The notes beneath the pieces are model-generated. The model was not told the DNA's origin and made no database searches. It saw only the letters and a list, made by a program, of their open reading frames with translations. DNA of 64,000 nucleotides, taken from contig NZ_CP061170.1 of assembly GCF_011751745.2 (NCBI RefSeq), forward strand, positions 3,100,001-3,164,000. Direction: 5' to 3'. The translations under genes were made by a program, and so were the position numbers. Source of the DNA: Paramicrobacterium fandaimingii (GTDB lineage: Bacteria; Actinomycetota; Actinomycetes; Actinomycetales; Microbacteriaceae). Of this stretch, positions 59,942 to 64,000 are shown piece after piece. The first letter of the stretch is position 1. The number at the start of each line of letters is the position of its first letter.

Positions 59942-59961
59942 CTTACAAACAAGTTAGTAAG
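59942..59961. promoter_or_regulatory. TetR-type operator between the GH3 operon and tetR gene
   Basis: CTTACAAACA-AGTTAGTAAG is an inverted repeat matching at 8 of 10 positions (outer CTTAC/GTAAG perfect). It lies 55 bp upstream of the GH3 start and 64 bp upstream of the TetR start, the usual position for a TetR protein to repress both. Flanking AT-rich sequence (GCTTTTTCTGTCACATTTTG) probably holds the promoters. Confidence 0.7.
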
Positions 59962-60024
59962 CTTTTTCTGTCACATTTTGGTAACAGCGCTGTACGTTAA
60001 TGTGAGCGATGAGAGGAACTTCGC

Positions 60025-60726
60025 ATGGGGAGCAAGACCGATGATGGCCGCATCGTGCCCGCCGCGGCGCGCGTAGCGAAACCGCAGGCACGCACGGCGG
60101 CGAAGCGTGAAGGCATCCTCAAAGCTGCGCTGTCGGTGTTCGGCACGCGCGGCTATAACAACGCCGCTCTCGCCGAGATCGCCGAGCAGGCTGGCATGAC
60201 CCACGCGGGCGTTCTGCACCACTTCGGATCGAAGGAGGGCCTGCTCGTCGCCGTGCTCAAATACCGTGACGGCGAAGAGACGAGCGGAGTCGAGGCCCGC
60301 GCCCAGGTGGAAGGCCCTGCGTTTCTCGAGCACATGCTCGAGACCGTCATCGAGAACATGTCACGCCCTGGCGTTGTGCAGACCTACGCCGTGCTCTCCG
60401 CAGAGTCGGTCACCGACCGCCACCCGGCACAGGAGTACTTTCGCGGCCGGTTCGCCGGGCTGCGCCGCAAGATCGCAGGCGTCATCGCGGGAGTCGCCGG
60501 GCGCGAGATAGACGACGAGGTGAAGGATGCCGCAAACGCGGTGATCGCCGTGATGGACGGCCTTCAGGTGCAATGGCTGCTTGAACCGGATGCTGTCGAT
60601 ATGCCGCGTACCGTCGCGATGATTCTCGACGAGCTCATCGAGCGCCTCTCCACGGGCACGCCGGCACCATCCGCCGTTGACCGCGCATCGCATTTGGCGC
60701 CCGGTCGTGCCGAGACGAGGGCATAG
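60025..60726 (+). CDS. TetR family regulator
   Basis: A 233-residue regulator. The HTH is AKREGILKAALSVFGTRGYN then NAALAEIAEQAGMTHAGVLH with HHFGSKEGLLVAV, the classic TetR start; the rest is a helical ligand domain (SRPGVVQTYAVLSAESVTDR, then AANAVIAVMDGLQVQWLLEP). It is divergent from the GH3/importer operon and most likely senses a glucoside or its product. GAGGAAC lies 7 nt before the ATG. The last codons (RAETRA) are supplied by repeat copy 3, so its natural stop was replaced by the element. Confidence 0.9.
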   Translation: MGSKTDDGRIVPAAARVAKPQARTAAKREGILKAALSVFGTRGYNNAALAEIAEQAGMTHAGVLHHFGSKEGLLVAVLKYRDGEETSGVEARAQVEGPAFLEHMLETVIENMSRPGVVQTYAVLSAESVTDRHPAQEYFRGRFAGLRRKIAGVIAGVAGREIDDEVKDAANAVIAVMDGLQVQWLLEPDAVDMPRTVAMILDELIERLSTGTPAPSAVDRASHLAPGRAETRA

Positions 60727-60791
60727 TGCTGAGACGAGGACGTTTTTCGAGAGAACGTCCTCGTCTCAGCACAGTTTCCTCGTTTGCGCAC
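60707..60791. repeat. Nested-hairpin intergenic repeat, copy 3
   Basis: The inner arms GTGCTGAGACGAGGACGTT (60726-60744) and AACGTCCTCGTCTCAGCAC (60754-60772) pair perfectly over 19 bp with a 9-nt loop. The outer arms GTGCCGAGACGAGGG (60707-60721) and CCTCGTTTGCGCAC (60778-60791) pair imperfectly. This is the best preserved inner stem of the three copies. Its left arm forms the last codons of the tetR gene; the inner stem could act as that gene's terminator. Confidence 0.85.
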
Positions 60792-60847
60792 ACTGCCCCG
60801 CGCCCGGAGAGTGCGCCCAGCGATACCATTGAACCGGAGGATCCCCG

Positions 60848-61231
60848 GTGGCAGGTGCACGAACACGCGAGCGCGGTGAGCTCGAGCGCGCCATCATGGC
60901 GGTGCTCTGGTCAAGCGAGACAGCCCTCAGCGCACGCGACATCCAAGAATCGCTGAGCGGCCGCGCCCCCGCCTACACGACAGTGCTCACGACGCTCGAT
61001 CGCCTCGAGGCGAAGCATCTCGTCAGCCGCATCGCCGAGTCTCCTCGCAAGGTGCGCTTTGCTCCCGTGCGCTCTGAGCCCGAGCAGGCAAGCCACTCGA
61101 TGCACACGGCTCTCGCCGACGTCGGCGACCGTCGCGCGGCGCTTCTCAAGTTCACGGGAGACCTTGACGACGACGATCTCGCTGTGCTGCGCGCCGCCAT
61201 CGATTCGCCGCGCCGAAAGCACGGAAAGTAG
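60848..61231 (+). CDS. BlaI/MecI/CopY family repressor
   Basis: A 127-residue winged-helix repressor: GELERAIMAVLWSSETALSA then RDIQESLSGRAPAYTTVLTT and LDRLEAKHLVSRIAESPRKV, the typical BlaI DNA-binding domain, with a C-terminal dimer helix (DDDDLAVLRAAIDS). The GTG at 60848 has GGAGG 8-9 nt upstream. The next gene, 7 bp on, is the M56 metallopeptidase, the pairing seen in BlaR1/BlaI systems, where the peptidase releases the repressor. Copper- or envelope-related neighbours suggest its regulon. Confidence 0.9.
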   Translation: MAGARTRERGELERAIMAVLWSSETALSARDIQESLSGRAPAYTTVLTTLDRLEAKHLVSRIAESPRKVRFAPVRSEPEQASHSMHTALADVGDRRAALLKFTGDLDDDDLAVLRAAIDSPRRKHGK

Positions 61232-61238
61232 CCGACGG

Positions 61239-62045
61239 ATGCTGCTCTCCGCTGCTCTGCTCGCGGCTGCCCTCGTGCTCATTGTCGTCACGCCCACTGT
61301 GCTCAAGGCTGGGCCGTGGGCGGTGCATCACCCGCGCACAGCTCTGTTGATGTGGTTCTCTGCCTGCGCGCTCGGCTGCGCGAGCGCCCTCGCTTCCATC
61401 GGCGCGGCTGTCGTCGGTGGGCTCATGGCCGGGGATGCGTCGGATGGCGCAACGGCGATCGCGCTCACTGTCGCCTCCTGGCTCGGCCTCGGCATCGTCG
61501 GCGCCGCAAGTGCGCTGATCGTCACGACGACAGAGCCCATCGTGCATGAATCGAGAGTAAGACTGCGCGATGTCGTGCCCGCAAGCGGCTCCGTTGACGA
61601 GCGCCGAGATCTCACGCTCGCGCACATCGCGAGCAATGACGTCGTCGCGTGCTCGCTTCCGGGCCGCGACCCGGCAATCATCATTCCCTCGCGGCTCGAA
61701 ACGGCGTTGACGCGCCCTCAGCTGCAGGCGGTGCTCGCGCACGAATACGCCCACCTTCGCGGTCGCCATCATCTGCTGAAGAGCGTCGTCCGCATCAACG
61801 CGGCGTGCCTTCCGCCTCGGCTGCGCGCGGGCCGCGATTTTGAGCGCGCGACGACACTCCTCTTGGAGCTCATAGCCGACGATTCCGCAGCCAAGCAGGC
61901 GGGCCCCGTGCACCTCGCCAACGCCCTCGCGGCAATCGGAGACCTCTCGGGAGACGCCGGGCTGCACCTGCGCGCCGAGCGCCTCACAACACGCCGGTGG
62001 CCGCGAGCGCGCTCGCGGCGGGTGCCCGTGGCTATTCGCCTCTGA
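61239..62045 (+). CDS. M56 (BlaR1-like) membrane metallopeptidase without sensor domain
   Basis: A 268-residue membrane peptidase. An N-terminal helix, two or more membrane segments (TALLMWFSACALGCASALAS, TAIALTVASWLGLGIVGAAS), and the zinc motif LAHEYAHLRGRHHLLK (HExxH), with the third ligand in LLLELIADDSAAKQA. There is no C-terminal penicillin-binding domain, as in many actinobacterial members. It is coupled to the BlaI-type repressor. Its 3' end overlaps the convergent CopD gene by 14 bp. Confidence 0.88.
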   Translation: MLLSAALLAAALVLIVVTPTVLKAGPWAVHHPRTALLMWFSACALGCASALASIGAAVVGGLMAGDASDGATAIALTVASWLGLGIVGAASALIVTTTEPIVHESRVRLRDVVPASGSVDERRDLTLAHIASNDVVACSLPGRDPAIIIPSRLETALTRPQLQAVLAHEYAHLRGRHHLLKSVVRINAACLPPRLRAGRDFERATTLLLELIADDSAAKQAGPVHLANALAAIGDLSGDAGLHLRAERLTTRRWPRARSRRVPVAIRL

Positions 62046-63006
62046 CGAGCGCCGACGTCGCGGCGGTGGCAGCGGCATCCATTCCCGCATGTGCATGCGG
62101 ATCAGCGTTCGAGAGAAGACCACTGATCACCACGACGACAACAAGCAGCGCAGCCTCGATCAGCACCGCGTACCGAAGTGCGCTCCACGCTGCCGTGTCG
62201 TTAGCCTGCCGCGAGATGAGCGGCATCAGCTGACCTCGGTTCCACGCCGCAGCGACGCCGACACAGAGCACGAGCACCGTCTTCACAACGAGAATGCGCC
62301 CGTATGCCGTCGTGACGAGCGCATCTGGCTCGTCGAACACGAGCACGGCCAGGGCACCGCCGGCTGCTGCAAGAACGATCACCGTCACGAGCGCAACGCT
62401 CGAGAATCGCGCCGTCACGCGCGCGGCCGCCATCGCTGTGTCACCGGGCTCCCCCGCGCGCGCACCGGCGTAGTACAGCGCGAGCGCGCTCGTGCCTCCT
62501 ACCCAAAACGCGGCGGCCACCAAATGCACGACGTCAACCGTCTGAATCAGCCAGAGCGGCTCGACGCTCTGCGTGTGCCCGAGTAGAACGGGAACGGATG
62601 CCGCCGCAGCCGCGCCGACCACGGCGATGAATCCCGCCACGACGGGTGCGCCTCGGCGACGCCGAACCGCCAGCATCACTGCGGCGAGGGCGATGCCAAC
62701 GACAGAGAGGGCACCGGATGCCGCAAGTTGCCACCAGATCGCCTGAACCCACGCGTCCGGGTCAACAATGTCACCGAGGTCTCTGCCCGACACGCGCAGC
62801 GCCTGGGTGATCACGAGCAGCGGCGCGAACACAACGGCGGCGGCCCCCGCGGCCGTTCGAACTCGACGAAGCATCCGCGGTGCCGCGTTCGACCCCAGCA
62901 CGAGCACCTCGCAGAACACCATTCCGGCGAACACGAGCAGCGCGAGCGTGTGCGCACCCTGAACGAGCAGCGCAACGGTCTCGGTGGCGGGCGAGATTGA
63001 GAACAT
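62032..63006 (-). CDS. CopD family copper resistance membrane protein
   Basis: A 324-residue membrane protein with about eight hydrophobic segments. VHLVAAAFWVGGTSALALYY is the CopD signature (H-x-x-A-x-x-x-W-x-G-G), and later ARFSSVALVTVIVLAAAGGA, GRILVVKTVLVLCVGVAAAW (R/K-x-x-x-K-T) and RYAVLIEAALLVVVVVISGL complete the domain. It may move copper across the membrane. The ATG at 63006 overlaps the stop of the DUF5134 gene (TGATG), so the two are co-translated. Confidence 0.88.
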   Translation of the reverse strand: MFSISPATETVALLVQGAHTLALLVFAGMVFCEVLVLGSNAAPRMLRRVRTAAGAAAVVFAPLLVITQALRVSGRDLGDIVDPDAWVQAIWWQLAASGALSVVGIALAAVMLAVRRRRGAPVVAGFIAVVGAAAAASVPVLLGHTQSVEPLWLIQTVDVVHLVAAAFWVGGTSALALYYAGARAGEPGDTAMAAARVTARFSSVALVTVIVLAAAGGALAVLVFDEPDALVTTAYGRILVVKTVLVLCVGVAAAWNRGQLMPLISRQANDTAAWSALRYAVLIEAALLVVVVVISGLLSNADPHAHAGMDAAATAATSALVRGE

Positions 63007-63581
63007 CAGCTCGCCACCATGGGCCAGCACATCACGACCATGCCCACGCACATCGTCGCATTTGCCGAGGCATGAAGGCGCCCTCTTCCCGCTCGTCGCA
63101 CGGCCGTGAGGCAGAAGAGCACCCCACCGGCGATCAGCAGCGCGACGAGCACGGAGCCGCTCAGTCCGGCGACAGGCCCGAGCATCCCGTGGCTGTGTGC
63201 CATAACCCGTGACGTGTCGACATTGTGCTCAGTCATCGGCCGCATGGCGACGACCATCCAGACCATCACGAGCATCATCACGAGGTGCGACAGCTGGTGC
63301 AGCGCAAAATGCGGTGATGCCTCACCACGACGCCACTTCACCACGACCCGCCCCGCGAACCATGCACTCCCGGCGCCGAAGACGAGCGCCTGAGGAAGGG
63401 CGGGGATGCTCGTCCACCACGGCCAGCACATGGCGACCATGTCGAGGCTCATGATCACGTGCAGCACGTGACCCGTGCCCTGGCCGATGCTTCGACGTGC
63501 CGCCGTGAGGCCCAGCGAATGCAGCGCCGTCGCGGCGAAGAGGAGTGTGAGCGACCACTGAAGCCACGCGCCCTCGACCAT
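63006..63581 (-). CDS. DUF5134 membrane protein
   Basis: A 191-residue membrane protein with five or six hydrophobic segments. HVIMSLDMVAMCWPWWTSIP and a second NATMCVGMVVMCWPM near the end carry the paired Met/Cys/Trp patterns that define DUF5134, and HQLSHLVMMLVMVWMVVAMR plus MAHSHGM add further Met and His residues. The Met/His richness suits metal binding. It is first in the pair with CopD and divergent from a second CopD-like gene. Confidence 0.85.
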   Translation of the reverse strand: MVEGAWLQWSLTLLFAATALHSLGLTAARRSIGQGTGHVLHVIMSLDMVAMCWPWWTSIPALPQALVFGAGSAWFAGRVVVKWRRGEASPHFALHQLSHLVMMLVMVWMVVAMRPMTEHNVDTSRVMAHSHGMLGPVAGLSGSVLVALLIAGGVLFCLTAVRRAGRGRLHASANATMCVGMVVMCWPMVAS

Positions 63582-63614
63582 GCATCTCTCCCGCTCATCA
63601 GCATCCGTTTTACC

Positions 63615-63629
63615 TACTATCTCATGTAG
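63615..63629. promoter_or_regulatory. Candidate BlaI-type operator in the divergent copper-gene promoter
   Basis: TACTA-TCTCA-TGTAG (63615-63629), containing CTAC and GTAG arms, resembles the TACTA/TGTAGTA half sites known for BlaI/MecI repressors, although the spacing and outer bases differ. It lies between the DUF5134-CopD operon and the second CopD-like gene, 2.4 kb from the BlaI-type gene. Confidence 0.4.
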
Positions 63630-63688
63630 AGTTAACCGGTGAGCAATCTCGACTCCCCCATGCGACAGCAGATGCCGCCGGCACTCTC

Positions 63689-64000
63689 GTGATTCGCCGA
63701 AATCGCGGGCTCATCACCGTCGTCTCGCTGTTCGGCCTCACCGTGCTTCTCGCAGTCCCCATCGCGACAACGGTGATCTCGGGCGACGCCCCGTACACTG
63801 CCGTCGTCAAAGGTTTTCCCGGCCTCGACGTGGCGGTTGCCACGACGCTCGCGCACACGATTGCCGGCATCTCGTCGACGGCGACGGTCGGCGCCCTCGT
63901 GACACTGCTGTTTCTGCGCGATGCTCACGGCGCGGCGTCGACGAAGGTGCCCGCCGGAATCGAGCTCGCGGTGCTGCGCATTTCCTCCGCCGTCTGGTCG
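63689..64000 (+). CDS. CopD-like membrane protein (cytochrome c oxidase assembly type), N-terminal part
   Basis: The frame from GTG 63689 runs off the right edge with 104 residues. It begins VIRRNRGLITVVSLFGLTVL and continues LAVPIATTVISGDAPY, FPGLDVAVATTLAHTIAGIS and TATVGALVTLLFLRDAHGAA. The first helix, the short Gly/Asp loop and the second helix with TVGALVTLLFL match the N-terminus of actinobacterial CopD/CtaG fusion proteins. A 17-codon frame from GTG 63639 ends on the TGA at 63690-63692 and overlaps this start; it may serve to couple translation. No binding site precedes 63689, so the start is tentative. Confidence 0.62.
   Translation, partial: MIRRNRGLITVVSLFGLTVLLAVPIATTVISGDAPYTAVVKGFPGLDVAVATTLAHTIAGISSTATVGALVTLLFLRDAHGAASTKVPAGIELAVLRISSAVWS

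Noticed and set aside
1..64000. tRNA, rRNA, integrase, transposase or phage genes
   Set aside because: I looked for them on both strands and saw none, so no genomic island boundary can be claimed.

Overview
The window looks like a chromosomal segment of a high-GC actinobacterium, most likely of the family Microbacteriaceae. I base this on the base composition, the 13E12/DUF222 HNH protein, the actinobacterial BlaI/M56/CopD and DUF5134 families, LPxTG surface proteins, many ATGA/GTGA-coupled operons, and several apparently leaderless genes (a TANNNT box 6-7 nt before the start codon). I see no tRNA, rRNA, CRISPR array, insertion sequence or prophage gene. The left edge cuts an Old Yellow Enzyme gene and the right edge cuts a CopD-type membrane protein gene.

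Layout. 1-7 kb: GNAT acetyltransferase, GH13 alpha-glucosidase with a palindromic promoter, pterin carbinolamine dehydratase, META-domain lipoprotein, and a large TM0106-type RecB nuclease/helicase. 7-11.5 kb: a GntR-ABC ATPase-permease operon with a palindromic operator, a BASS/ACR3-like transporter and an HNH/DUF222 protein. 11.6-15.1 kb: two secreted surface proteins. One is an LPETG-anchored protein with eight chaplin-like repeats, and its Shine-Dalgarno sequence lies in a predicted three-way RNA junction. 15.2-19.3 kb: sbcDC. 19.3-25.8 kb: a small ribbon-helix-helix/VOC pair, an APC permease, an NmrA/HxlR divergent pair, GNAT, HAD phosphatase, and a DUF4143 ATPase preceded by 23-bp tandem repeats.

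25.8-31.6 kb: an IclR-controlled catabolic block (D-aminoacylase-like hydrolase, PLP/Zn deaminase, PfkB kinase, KDPG aldolase, rhodanese). Its steps fit breakdown of an N-acyl aldonic amino acid such as N-acetylglucosaminate to pyruvate and glyceraldehyde 3-phosphate. 31.6-38 kb: an acyltransferase/DUF6320/esterase triad, an orphan DarT-like ADP-ribosyltransferase, a TMEM175-type channel and a PTS-like permease. 38-47 kb: a phosphodiesterase-like protein, then a polyol block (mannitol-type dehydrogenase, two DeoR regulators, a CUT1 ABC importer without its own ATPase, and a xylulokinase) suited to arabitol-type sugars.

47-51.3 kb: a mosaic of small genes, two gene remnants and two copies of a nested-hairpin repeat. 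A third copy lies at 60.7 kb. 51.4-60.7 kb: a GH3 beta-glucosidase plus a complete Opp-type ABC importer in one operon, divergent from a TetR regulator with a clear operator between them. 60.8-64 kb: BlaI-type repressor, M56 peptidase, CopD, DUF5134 and a second CopD-like gene, probably a copper/envelope module.
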